From Arthrobacter sp. GMC3 (GTDB lineage: Bacteria; Actinomycetota; Actinomycetes; Actinomycetales; Micrococcaceae), in contig NZ_PJIO01000003.1 of assembly GCF_002929305.1 (NCBI RefSeq), positions 431,083 to 495,082 on the forward strand: 64,000 nt of DNA, given 5' to 3'. This document shows, piece by piece, positions 36,173 to 44,684 of this stretch. Under the pieces are notes generated by a model. The model did no database searches, was not told the origin of the DNA, and was given only the letters and a program-made list of their open reading frames with translations. Both the position numbers and the translations under genes were made by a program. The number at the start of each line of letters is the position of its first letter. Position 1 is the stretch's first letter.

Positions 36173-37387
36173 TTAGTGGCTTTGGGCAAGTCGGACCAGT
36201 GCCGGAACTGCGCGTTCGGCAAAAGCTTCATAGTCGCCCGGCGTGTTGTACAGGTGGGCCGAGAGGCGCAGATAGCCGTTTCCGCCGAAGGTGGTGATGG
36301 CCGTTTCAAAATCGAGGGCGTCGGAGACGAAGGCTCGTACGGCGTGGGAATCTTCATGGGTGGTGGCCAGTCCCTGGGGCAGCCGGATCATCCTCAGGTG
36401 TGCTACCGGCATTCCGACGTCGACCGTGGCATCAATTCCCGTCATTGCCGTAAAGGCATCCTGAACAATGGATTGGCCGTAGCCTGCCAGCGCTCCGGCG
36501 TAGTTTCGGCAGGCGTCCCAGCCGTAGCGGGTCTCGATGGTTTCAAACGATGCCTTGGCCGACATCCATGAGGTGATGTCCTGGGTCCCCACATGATCGA
36601 AGCTCTCCGGGAAAGAGTGTGGGAACCCCCAGGAGTCGATCAGTGGGTGCAGATGCGCACGCAGCGGGCCGCGGGCAACCACAGCCGCCGTGCCTCTGGG
36701 GGCGCAGGCGAACTTGTGCAAGTTTCCGACCCAGAATCCCTCAAAATCGGGGACCGGTTCTGCCAGCGCTCCGGGGGCGTGTGCGCCGTCGACCAATAGG
36801 GGCACACCCAGGGCCTTGGCGGCGCGGGCGATCTCAACAATGGGGAAACTTCGCGCCGTGGCGGAGCTGATCTGGTCGATGACAATGAGTGCGGTGCGCT
36901 CATTGACCTGGGCCATCACCAGTTCAAGGGTCAGCGCAGCATCGGCTTCCAGGGGAACCACTGCCACGCGAACTTGGCCGTTGTGTTCGCGGGCTACGCG
37001 GCGGGCCCCTTCGAGCACGGCTCCGTAGCTGTGATCGGTGGTGACGATTTCGGCGCCATCGCCGAAAGGCAGGGAGTTGTAGACGGTGCTCACGCCGGCG
37101 CTGGCATTGGGAACCAGGGCCAGATCGTCCTGCTCGACTCGCAGGAAGCTGGCGATTTCGGCCCTTGTGGTGGCCAGGGTCACGGCCTGGCCCATAAACC
37201 AGGTGCACGGGTTCGCGTCCATTTTCGCCTTGAGGCGCTGCTGCATTTCTTGAGCGAGCAAGGGTACCGCCCCATAGGAACCATGGTTGAGGTGAGTCTT
37301 GTCCGCGCTCAGAGTCCAGTCTGTGATGGCCAGCCGACCATCGGGGGTCAGCATGGCGGCGGGTGCGGTGAGAAGAGAGGAAGCCAC
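36173..37387 (-). CDS. Class V aminotransferase-fold PLP enzyme (isopenicillin N epimerase-like)
   Basis: 404 residues with LNHGSYGAVP near the N-terminus, GVPLLVDGAHAPGAL (the PLP-binding Asp and His) and the Schiff-base Lys in GNLHKFACAPRG (about residue 225). The pattern is that of CefD/isopenicillin-N-epimerase-like and EgtE/cysteine-desulphurase-like proteins; the lack of a catalytic Cys loop argues against a desulphurase. It is the first gene of the sugar-type ABC operon and divergent from a FadR-type regulator. This suggests catabolism of an imported amino compound such as an amino sugar derivative; that is inference. Confidence 0.8.
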   Translation of the reverse strand: MASSLLTAPAAMLTPDGRLAITDWTLSADKTHLNHGSYGAVPLLAQEMQQRLKAKMDANPCTWFMGQAVTLATTRAEIASFLRVEQDDLALVPNASAGVSTVYNSLPFGDGAEIVTTDHSYGAVLEGARRVAREHNGQVRVAVVPLEADAALTLELVMAQVNERTALIVIDQISSATARSFPIVEIARAAKALGVPLLVDGAHAPGALAEPVPDFEGFWVGNLHKFACAPRGTAAVVARGPLRAHLHPLIDSWGFPHSFPESFDHVGTQDITSWMSAKASFETIETRYGWDACRNYAGALAGYGQSIVQDAFTAMTGIDATVDVGMPVAHLRMIRLPQGLATTHEDSHAVRAFVSDALDFETAITTFGGNGYLRLSAHLYNTPGDYEAFAERAVPALVRLAQSH

Positions 37388-37457
37388 GGAGTACTTTCGG
37401 TTGGCGACAGATACGGAAGTACCTGTAAGTTACCTCACATTTAACATCAAGACAATA

Positions 37458-37567
37458 GATGACTTTGGTTATTCATCTGATGACTTGCCAATTTAGGTGG
37501 CACTTGTCCCGAAATTAGACCAGATATTTCCAAAGACGTACGATGACTCTTGGAACACATATGATGA
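37458..37567. promoter_or_regulatory. Four phased GATGA sites in the divergent FadR-regulator region
   Basis: GATGA starts at 37458, 37479, 37542 and 37563, spaced 21, 63 and 21 bases, all multiples of two helical turns. Each is followed by a CTT- or GTT-type string; copies three and four both continue to TTGGAACA. Copy two is also half of the palindrome TCATC-T-GATGA (37473-37483). Likely a cooperative operator of the adjacent GntR regulator. Confidence 0.55.
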
Positions 37568-37615
37568 GTTGGAACAGCGGCATTTACCTTCACAACAACT
37601 CCGAGGACAAATCTC

Positions 37616-38356
37616 ATGAGCGCAGTAGAAACCGCCCTCCAGGGCCTGCGGGCCAAGATCGCCTCCGGAGAGCTGGCGCCGGGTCAAAAATGTCCACCCG
37701 AGGGCGAACTGGCCGCCCAACTGGGGGTTTCGCGAAGTTCCCTGCGCGAGGCGATCCGCGCCATGTCTGCTTTGGGGGTCATGGAAGCCAGGCATGGTTC
37801 GGGAACCTATGTCTCGTCCCTGGAGCCTGCGGAGATCCTCAAGGGTTTCGCACTGTTGGTGGACTTGTTTCCCTTCGACGGAGTCTTGGAACTCTTTGAA
37901 ATCCGGAGGGTCCTGGAATCACATGCCGCAGCGGCCGCAGCGGCAAAGGCCACACCCGAACTCATGGCCGAACTGGACCAGCTGGTGGCCAAGATGGAGG
38001 CTACGGATAATTCGTCCGACATTTCCGATCTGGATGCCCGCTTTCACGAGGCAATTTGCCAGGCCGGGGGCAATTCCACCCTGACCAGCCTCATGACGAT
38101 GTTCCGTTCGCGGGGGCGTCATTTCAACATTTTCGACAGCCGGGAGGGCGCCGCCGTGCGCGAGGCCAGCAATCGGGGACACCGTGACATCCTCGAGGCC
38201 CTGCGAAACAGGGATCCCTCCACGGCAGCCACCGCCACTGCCGGGCACATTGCCCAAACCGAGTTCTGGCTCAAGAAATTCCGGCCCGCGCCCCAGCTCT
38301 CGTCGCCAGCACCTGCCTCCCACCAGACGCTGACTCACGCGCCGGAGCCTGCCTAG
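37616..38356 (+). CDS. GntR-family regulator, FadR/FCD subfamily
   Basis: 246 residues. The N-terminal winged helix is complete (LRAKIASGELAPGQKCPPEGELAAQLGVSRSSLREAIRAMSALGVMEARHGSGTYV, residues 9-64), followed by an all-helical FCD domain (about 80-215). Its metal-ligand positions are suggested by DLDARFHEAICQAGG and later His residues. Members sense organic acids or sugar acids. Divergent from the class V enzyme/ABC importer operon, which it probably controls. Confidence 0.92.
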   Translation: MSAVETALQGLRAKIASGELAPGQKCPPEGELAAQLGVSRSSLREAIRAMSALGVMEARHGSGTYVSSLEPAEILKGFALLVDLFPFDGVLELFEIRRVLESHAAAAAAAKATPELMAELDQLVAKMEATDNSSDISDLDARFHEAICQAGGNSTLTSLMTMFRSRGRHFNIFDSREGAAVREASNRGHRDILEALRNRDPSTAATATAGHIAQTEFWLKKFRPAPQLSSPAPASHQTLTHAPEPA

Positions 38357-38464
38357 GGAGCGGCAGGGGGTCCTCCTCTGGTAGGAGGAAACGGCGTCGA
38401 ACTTTCCGCCTTTATCCACCCACGCTCCGATTCGGCAGGAATGAAGCGTCAATAGGCTGAAACC

Positions 38465-39217
38465 ATGACGATCATTACTGAGAACACCAAGAGCACATTA
38501 GCGGTTCAGGCCCGCGGATTGCGCAAGACCTACGGCAAGGGTGAGACTGAGGTGAGCGCCCTCAAGGGCGTTGATCTGGATTTTCCGGCCGGACAGTTCA
38601 CCGCCATCATGGGCCCCTCCGGCTCCGGCAAATCAACACTGATGCATTGCCTGGCCGGGCTAGATTCGCTCAATTCCGGCACCATCCACCTGGGCGACAC
38701 CGAGCTGACAGCCCTGAACGACAAGGCGCTGACCCAGTTGCGCCGGGACCGGATCGGTTTTGTCTTCCAGGCCTTCAACCTGGTCCCCACCCTTACCGCT
38801 GAAGCCAATATCACCTTGCCGGTCGCCTTGGCCGGTGGCGCCGTGGATAAGGAGTGGTTCGCGTTCATCACCGAGACGCTGGGTCTGAAAGACCGGCTGG
38901 CACACAAACCCCACGAGCTCTCCGGCGGACAGCAGCAGCGCGTTGCGGTGGCACGCGCCCTCTTGACGCGGCCCGACGTTATTTTCGGCGATGAGCCCAC
39001 CGGTAACCTGGACTCCCGCTCCGGTGCCGAGGTTTTGGGTATGTTGCGCCGCTCCTCCCGGGAGATGGGCCAGAGCATCATCATGGTCACTCACGACCCC
39101 GTCGCCGCCTCCTACGCGGATCGCGTGGTGTTGATGAACGACGGCGAACTGGTGGGCGAGCTGGAGAACCCCACCGCCGAGTCTGTGCTGGCGTCGCTGG
39201 CATCCCTGGGAGGCTAG
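38465..39217 (+). CDS. ABC transporter ATPase (MacB/LolD type)
   Basis: 250 residues: Walker A GPSGSGKST (about residue 44), Q-loop in FVFQAFNLVPTLTAEANI, signature LSGGQQQRVAVARALL (about 150), Walker B VIFGDEPTGNLD (about 175) and H-loop IMVTHDP. The FQ-FNL and DEPTGNLD strings are typical of the type VII (MacB/LolCDE/FtsE) group, which does mechanotransmission or lipoprotein/peptide extrusion rather than channel transport. The cognate FtsX-like permease follows three bases after the stop. Confidence 0.94.
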   Translation: MTIITENTKSTLAVQARGLRKTYGKGETEVSALKGVDLDFPAGQFTAIMGPSGSGKSTLMHCLAGLDSLNSGTIHLGDTELTALNDKALTQLRRDRIGFVFQAFNLVPTLTAEANITLPVALAGGAVDKEWFAFITETLGLKDRLAHKPHELSGGQQQRVAVARALLTRPDVIFGDEPTGNLDSRSGAEVLGMLRRSSREMGQSIIMVTHDPVAASYADRVVLMNDGELVGELENPTAESVLASLASLGG

Positions 39218-39220
39218 GCC

Positions 39221-41698
39221 ATGTTGCAAGTCGCCTTCAGCCAACTCAAAACACATTCACGACGCTTCATTGCCATCACCTTGGCCGTGTTACTCGCCGT
39301 CGCTTTTCTCTCCGCCACGCTCATGGTCAACGCCTCAACGAAGGCATCCCTGGTTGCCAGCATGGGTGAGAGCTATGCCGGCGCCGACCTCGTTATCTCT
39401 CCCCCGGGCGAGACTCCATTGACCGGCGGGGACGTGAAGAAGGTGGCAGCCTCCCCCGACGTTGCCGGCTTCTACGCACAACGCTCCCTGTACGTCGCGG
39501 CGGAAACCGGGACCGCAACACTGCAGGGAACGTTGCGGAATATGCCCACCGTGGCTTCCCTGGAGCCGTTCAAGCTTCTCTCGGGCAGCTGGCCCAGTTC
39601 CGATGCCCAGGTCACCGTGGACCAGGCAACAGCCGACCACCAAAAACTGTCCGTGGGGCAGAGCGTCTCCTTCAAGACGAACGGCAGTTCCGGGTCCTTG
39701 CCGGGGCCCACCCTGACCACAACGATTTCCGGCATCACGGCCTCCGCCACTGATCCCCTTGCGTCCGGTCAGGCCCAGTTCGTGGGTACCGACGCTGCAT
39801 CCGCGGCGCTGGCTAGTCCCGATTCGGGCTTCGGCCTGATCTCCTTGACTCTCAAGGATGGAGTGAGTCTCGACGCGGCCAGAAGTTCACTCGCGGCGTC
39901 ACTTGGCCAGCCTGCGGGCACAATTCTCACTCCGGAAGAGAAAACCACGGCGCAAGTTTCCATGCTTACCGGCGGCCAGGACCAATTGACCATTGTCTTG
40001 TTGGCGTTTGCCGCGGTGGCACTGTTGGTCTCCGCCTTGGTGGTCTCCAACACCTTCTCAGTCCTGGTGGCCCAACGGACCCGGGAGCTTGCACTTTTGC
40101 GTTGCGTCGGCGCCAGCCGCTCACAGGTGCGCAATTCGGTCATCGTGGAGGCACTCGTCGTCGGTTTCATCGCCTCTGTGTTGGGAGTCCTCTCCGCAAC
40201 AGGGATCATGGCGGCAATCCTGGCGATACTGCGTAGCAACCCGGACTTTGCCTACGCCACCTTGGCGGTGCCGCCGTCGGCCATCATCGCCGGCATCCTT
40301 GTAGGCACCCTCCTGACGGTCCTGGCAGCGCTGGTACCGGCCCGCGCGGCAACAGCCGTGGCTCCCCTGGCCGCCCTCCGACCTGCCGATGACGCCTCGT
40401 TGCACAACACCGGCGGACGTGTTCGGCTGGCTATTGGAGTGGTTCTGATTCTCGCCGGCGGTGCGGGACTGGTGTATGGCGGCCTTTCGGCGAGTCTGTT
40501 CGTGGCGCTGCCGGCGGGCGCGGCGTCCTTTGTCGGATTCCTGATGGCGGCCTCCCTGTTCATCCCCAAGCTCGTCTCGCTGGCAGGGAAGTTAGCCTCT
40601 CCAGCGGGCGTCCCGGGTAAGATGGCCGCCGCGAATGCGGTCCGCAACCCGCGTAGGACAACGGCCACGGCGTCGGCACTGCTCATTGGCGTCACCCTGG
40701 TCACCATGATGATGACAGGTGCTGCAACCGCCCGGAACGCCTTCGACACCCAACTCGACGGGCACTATCCGGTTGACATCACCGCACAAAAGATGGGCGA
40801 CAACTCCCCCTTCACACCCCAGCAAGTTGCCACCACAGCGGCGCTGCCGGGCGTTAAGAAGACCGTGTTGCTGAAACCTGTGGGTACCGCGACCGTTGGC
40901 GGGCAGATTATCCCCGTGTATGGAATTTCCGACGCCGACGCTGGAGCCCTTCTTGTCAATCCGGCCAACCGGCCGGCTGGGAATGCGGTGGTGCTCCCAC
41001 GGGGCATCAAGGCAACAAGCGTGGAGCTGGCTGCGGGATCCCAGACCACCACCGTTGCCGCCACGGCTGCAACAACGGATAGTTTCGATGCCTTGGTTTC
41101 GCTGAGCACATTCACTCCCCTGGCCAGCGACGAAACCGCCAGCATCGCACCGCAGGTCTGGATTGCAGTTGACCCCGGCCTCAGTACCCAAACCATGATG
41201 GATCTCCGCAGCAACATCGCCACATCACTCGGCGTCAGCGAGTTCATGGTCAGCGGGGCTGTCCTGGAAAAGGCAATGTTCAGCCAGGTCATTGACATGA
41301 TGTTGCTCATTGTCACGGGGCTACTGGCAGTGGCCGTGTTTATCGCCTTGATCGGTGTGGCCAACACGCTGTCCCTGTCAGTCCTTGAGCGGACCAGGGA
41401 GAACTCGCTGTTGCGGGCCCTGGGTCTAACAAGGGGCCAGCTCCGCGGCATGCTGGCCCTGGAGGCTGTGCTCATTGCTGGCGTTGCGGCGCTCATCGGT
41501 TCCGTGTTGGGCGTCGTCTACGGCTGGCTCGGGGCGCAATCGGCGCTGGGCGGCTTCACTGCCGTGACCGCGACAATCCCGTGGGGCCAGATCCTGATGG
41601 TGGTGGGCGTTGCCGCGGTAGCGGGGCTGCTGGCCTCGGTCATCCCGGCTCGCCGTGCAGCGCGACTCTCCCCCGTTGAGGGCCTCGCCATGGACTGA
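39221..41698 (+). CDS. ABC transporter permease, FtsX-like, two-domain
   Basis: 825 residues. Transmembrane helix 1 near residues 12-32 is followed by an extracellular domain of about 220 residues, then an FtsX domain of three helices (about 255-380), further helices, a second extracellular domain, and a second FtsX domain (about 695-815) ending ARRAARLSPVEGLAMD. This is the ten-helix duplicated form common in actinobacteria. With the ATPase upstream it forms a type VII ABC complex for lipids, peptides or antibiotics; the substrate is unknown. No accessory adaptor gene is present. Confidence 0.92.
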   Translation: MLQVAFSQLKTHSRRFIAITLAVLLAVAFLSATLMVNASTKASLVASMGESYAGADLVISPPGETPLTGGDVKKVAASPDVAGFYAQRSLYVAAETGTATLQGTLRNMPTVASLEPFKLLSGSWPSSDAQVTVDQATADHQKLSVGQSVSFKTNGSSGSLPGPTLTTTISGITASATDPLASGQAQFVGTDAASAALASPDSGFGLISLTLKDGVSLDAARSSLAASLGQPAGTILTPEEKTTAQVSMLTGGQDQLTIVLLAFAAVALLVSALVVSNTFSVLVAQRTRELALLRCVGASRSQVRNSVIVEALVVGFIASVLGVLSATGIMAAILAILRSNPDFAYATLAVPPSAIIAGILVGTLLTVLAALVPARAATAVAPLAALRPADDASLHNTGGRVRLAIGVVLILAGGAGLVYGGLSASLFVALPAGAASFVGFLMAASLFIPKLVSLAGKLASPAGVPGKMAAANAVRNPRRTTATASALLIGVTLVTMMMTGAATARNAFDTQLDGHYPVDITAQKMGDNSPFTPQQVATTAALPGVKKTVLLKPVGTATVGGQIIPVYGISDADAGALLVNPANRPAGNAVVLPRGIKATSVELAAGSQTTTVAATAATTDSFDALVSLSTFTPLASDETASIAPQVWIAVDPGLSTQTMMDLRSNIATSLGVSEFMVSGAVLEKAMFSQVIDMMLLIVTGLLAVAVFIALIGVANTLSLSVLERTRENSLLRALGLTRGQLRGMLALEAVLIAGVAALIGSVLGVVYGWLGAQSALGGFTAVTATIPWGQILMVVGVAAVAGLLASVIPARRAARLSPVEGLAMD

Positions 41699-41718
41699 TT
41701 CGCTCGCCGCACCTAAAG

Positions 41719-41778
41719 GGACGGCGCTTGCGCAAAACGACGGCGGTACACCACCGGCCCTCTGCGCAAGCGCCGTCC
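41719..41778 (+). terminator. Terminator after the FtsX-like permease
   Basis: GGACGGCGCTTGCGCA pairs perfectly with TGCGCAAGCGCCGTCC (16 bp) around a 28-base loop, 20 bases after the stop, followed by ATTTTGG. Confidence 0.65.
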
Positions 41779-41855
41779 ATTTTGGATTTCCAAGTTATCC
41801 ACAACTGTGAAAGTGCCACTTCCGCAGCGCCCAATTCGGTGGAACCGTGTATTTC

Positions 41856-42887
41856 ATGACGATGCCACGACTGATTTTGCCCGCCGAGCTTGAAAGTATC
41901 GGCCATGACCGCCGCAAATTGGTGACCCTCTGCAATAGGGGCGAACTGATCAGGCTACGTTGCGGTGTCTACGTCAGTGCCACCGCGTGGCAGGAACTGC
42001 GGCCCATGCAACAATATGGCCTGAAGGTGCTGGCCTTTCAACAACTGGCGCCACGGCAGCCGGTGCTTTCCCACGCCACGGCGGCACTCTTGTGGGGTTT
42101 GTGGGTCGTGGGCACGCCCCAAAGACTGCACGTGATGACGGAGGTGACCACCGGTGGGCGTACCGAAAACGGTGTGGTCCGGCACCGTGGATCACTGGCC
42201 GAAGACCTGATCCGCTGCGGGCCCTTCCTTCTCACCAACAAGCTGGCTACCGTCATTCAACTGATCCAGAGCCTACAATTCCCCTACGCCGTTGCGGTAT
42301 GCGATTCCAGCTTGCGGGTGCCCGAACGCAAATACGCGTTTAATAGCTTCTCCCCCGCGGGTTCCGAGCCTGCCCCCGGCGATCCCCTTTGGCAGGGAAC
42401 ATACCCGCAGGGAACACCCTTGGCAGTCAAAGACCTCGTTGCCGCTGCCGAACAACTGCCCAGCAAGGCCGCCCGGGTGCGAACCCTAGCTGTCATCGAA
42501 TTTAGTTCCGCGTTGTCTGCTTCTGCCGGCGAGTCAATTAGCAGGGCCAAATTGCATATGTTTGGCTTTCCTGCCCCAGTACTGCAGAAACACTTCACCC
42601 TCCGCGACGGCAGCGATGCCTTTGTGGACTTCTGGTTTGAGGAACTTCGCCTGGCCGGCGAGTTTGATGGCAAGGGCAAGTACCTCCGCGACGACTGGGG
42701 TGGAGGACTGTCCATCCAGGACCGGGTGCTGGCAGAAAAGGCCCGGGAAGACCAGATCCGTGCACAGGGGGTGGGCTTCGTCCGATGGGAATGGGCCGAA
42801 ATGATGAACCGGGAACGGTTCATCTATCTGCTTCGCCAGGCCGGTCTGCGACAAAAAGCCGGCGTTCGCGCATTCGGCTGGCGGTAG
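41856..42887 (+). CDS. AbiEi-like / DUF559-type protein, solitary
   Basis: 343 residues from the ATG at 41856; a GTG three codons earlier is also possible. The N-terminal winged-helix-like region (RKLVTLCNRGELIRLRCGVYVS) matches the AbiEi antitoxin N-terminus. The middle has SHATAALLWGLWVVG and an NGVVRHRG segment. The C-terminal 90 residues have the restriction-endonuclease-like DUF559 pattern (AFVDFWFEELRLAGEFDGKGKY; DQIRAQGVGFVRWEW). Such genes are numerous in Arthrobacter, usually called type IV TA AbiEi-family, but no AbiEii nucleotidyltransferase toxin is next to it. Function unknown. Its last 11 codons lie inside a terminator stem. Confidence 0.75.
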   Translation: MTMPRLILPAELESIGHDRRKLVTLCNRGELIRLRCGVYVSATAWQELRPMQQYGLKVLAFQQLAPRQPVLSHATAALLWGLWVVGTPQRLHVMTEVTTGGRTENGVVRHRGSLAEDLIRCGPFLLTNKLATVIQLIQSLQFPYAVAVCDSSLRVPERKYAFNSFSPAGSEPAPGDPLWQGTYPQGTPLAVKDLVAAAEQLPSKAARVRTLAVIEFSSALSASAGESISRAKLHMFGFPAPVLQKHFTLRDGSDAFVDFWFEELRLAGEFDGKGKYLRDDWGGGLSIQDRVLAEKAREDQIRAQGVGFVRWEWAEMMNRERFIYLLRQAGLRQKAGVRAFGWR

Positions 42888-42920
42888 AACACCAGCCGAA
42901 TGCGCGAACGCCGGCTTTTT
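42853..42920. terminator. Bidirectional 29-bp perfect hairpin overlapping the AbiEi-like stop codon
   Basis: Two 29-base arms, each ending in an A5 or T5 tract, pair without mismatch around a 10-base loop that contains the TAG of the upstream gene. The other arm ends 12 bases beyond the convergent metG stop. A-tracts and T-tracts on both sides make it an intrinsic terminator in both directions. Confidence 0.85.
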
Positions 42921-42931
42921 TCGTGCAGCAG

Positions 42932-44506
42932 CTACGCCTCCGCAGGCTCCTCGTACTTCGGGAAGATCGGCGCCGGGGCGGGCAAAACTGTACCCGCCAC
43001 CAGAGGTGAGGTGAAAGCGGCAAACTGGCGAACGGCGTCGTCTGCAGAGGTGCCCTGACCCAGAACCTCAAGTAGCTTCGCTGCGGCGTCGGGCATGACC
43101 GGCTGGACCAGGAGCGAGACCATGCGCAGCACCTCGAGGGTCACGTACAGTACGGTTTCCATGCGGGGCACGTCGGTCTTGCGCAGCACCCACGGTGCCT
43201 GGTCGGCAAAGTAGGCGTTGGTGTCGCCGAGAACGTGCCAGATTTTCTCCAGCGAGCCGTGGAAATCCTGAACCTGGTAAGCGGTGCGGGAGTGCTCCAG
43301 CAAGCCGCGGGCGGCGGCGAGAATCGTCTCGTCGGCCTCCGTGAATGCGCCAGGTGTCGGGACCGTGCCCTCGCAGTTCTTCGCGACCATGGACAGCGAA
43401 CGCTGGGCCAGGTTGCCCAGGTTGTTCGCAAGATCTGAGTTCATGCGCCCGACGACGGCGTCGTGGTTGTAGGAGCCATCGGCACCGAAGGGGACCTCGC
43501 GCAGCAGGAAGAAACGGACCTGGTCCAGACCGTACTGGGCAACCCAATCGGCGGGGGCCACAACGTTGCCCAGGGACTTGGACATCTTCACGCCGTTGTT
43601 GTGCAAGAAGCCGTGGATCATCACGCGCTTGGGCAGTTCCAGCCCTGCGGACATCAAGAATGCAGGCCAGTAGACGGCGTGGAAGCGGGAGATGTCCTTG
43701 CCGATGACGTGGACGTCGGCGGGCCAGAACTTTTGGAAGGCCGCCGAATTCTCATCCGGGTAGCCGATGCCGGTGAGGTAATTAGTCAGCGCGTCGACCC
43801 ACACGTACATGACGTGCTTGTCATTGCCCGGAACAGGCACACCCCAGTCGAAGGTGGTGCGGCTGACGGACAGGTCCTCCAGGCCGCCCTTGACGAAGCT
43901 GATGACCTCGTTGAATCGGGTGCGCGGGGCCCCGAATTCAGGCTGCGACTCGTAGAGCGCCAGCAGTTTTTCCTGGTAATTGGAGAGGCGGAAGAAGTAG
44001 CTTTCCTCCTCGGTCCAGGTCAGCTCGGTGTCCGTAACTTTGGAGTAGCGCAGGCCATCCTCGCGCAGTTCGGTCTCGTCCTCGCCGTAGTAGGCCTCGT
44101 CACGAACCGAATACCAACCCTCATATTTGCCAAGGTAAATGTCCCCGGCGTCTTCCATCTTCTTCCAGATGGCCTGTGAGGCGGCGTAGTGGTCGGCGTC
44201 CGTGGTGCGTATGAAGCGGTCGTAGCTGATCCCCAGGGCCGCATGGGCTTCCTTGTAGACGGCAGCATTGCGGTCAACAAGTTCCTTGGGCGTAATGCCT
44301 TCTTTTTCGGCCGTCTGCGCAATCTTCATGCCGTGCTCATCGGTGCCGGTCAAGAACATCACGTCGTACCCGTCCAGGCGCTTGAAGCGTGCCATGGCGT
44401 CGGTGGCGATGTACTCGTAAGCGTGCCCGATGTGCGGCACACCGTTCGGGTACGTGATGGCGGTGGTGAGGTAGTAAGGCGTCTTGGCCGATTCAGTAGA
44501 TGTCAC
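42932..44506 (-). CDS. metG: Methionyl-tRNA synthetase
   Basis: 524 residues, class I synthetase. The HIGH-type motif is [13 protein letters not shown] (about residue 20) and the KMSKS motif is [10 protein letters not shown] (about 308). The [15 protein letters not shown] segment and [12 protein letters not shown] in the anticodon-binding helical domain are MetRS features. There is no C-terminal EMAP/Trbp111 dimerisation domain. The start is GTG at 44506. It charges initiator and elongator tRNA-Met. Confidence 0.97.
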   Translation of the reverse strand: MTSTESAKTPYYLTTAITYPNGVPHIGHAYEYIATDAMARFKRLDGYDVMFLTGTDEHGMKIAQTAEKEGITPKELVDRNAAVYKEAHAALGISYDRFIRTTDADHYAASQAIWKKMEDAGDIYLGKYEGWYSVRDEAYYGEDETELREDGLRYSKVTDTELTWTEEESYFFRLSNYQEKLLALYESQPEFGAPRTRFNEVISFVKGGLEDLSVSRTTFDWGVPVPGNDKHVMYVWVDALTNYLTGIGYPDENSAAFQKFWPADVHVIGKDISRFHAVYWPAFLMSAGLELPKRVMIHGFLHNNGVKMSKSLGNVVAPADWVAQYGLDQVRFFLLREVPFGADGSYNHDAVVGRMNSDLANNLGNLAQRSLSMVAKNCEGTVPTPGAFTEADETILAAARGLLEHSRTAYQVQDFHGSLEKIWHVLGDTNAYFADQAPWVLRKTDVPRMETVLYVTLEVLRMVSLLVQPVMPDAAAKLLEVLGQGTSADDAVRQFAAFTSPLVAGTVLPAPAPIFPKYEEPAEA

Positions 44507-44554
44507 CCTACGAATTTACCGTGAACCGCACCAAAACACCGCTTCGGCCCCAAA

Positions 44555-44594
44555 AACGACGACGCCGGCACCCGAAGGTACCGTCGTCGTCGTT
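44555..44594 (-). terminator. Terminator downstream of serA (distal)
   Basis: AACGACGACG and CGTCGTCGTT pair, with an interrupted inner stem, and TTTTTGG follows on the minus strand, about 90 bases after the serA stop. Confidence 0.7.
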
Positions 44595-44636
44595 AGTGGT
44601 GACTGGCCCGATGATTGGGACCACGCGTCCGAGGGA

Positions 44637-44672
44637 CCCGAGCAATGGTTCGCTAGCGACCCATTGCTCGGG
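44637..44672 (-). terminator. Hairpin just after the serA stop (proximal)
   Basis: CCCGAGCAATGG and CCATTGCTCGGG pair over 12 bp, 12 bases after serA. No T-run follows, so it may stabilise the 3' end rather than terminate; the distal hairpin would finish the job. Confidence 0.5.
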
Positions 44673-44684
44673 AGGACGTGGGGA

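Noticed and set aside
9122..37483. The 12-mer TTCATCTGATGA at both 9122-9133 and 37472-37483 as a shared operator
   Set aside because: One copy abuts the leuC ribosome site and the other is in the FadR-type array; the contexts differ and a single 12-base coincidence is weak evidence.
37385..37616. Standard FadR-type operator (TNGTN-type palindrome) between the class V enzyme and its regulator
   Set aside because: No such sequence is present; the phased GATGA sites are the only clear structure.
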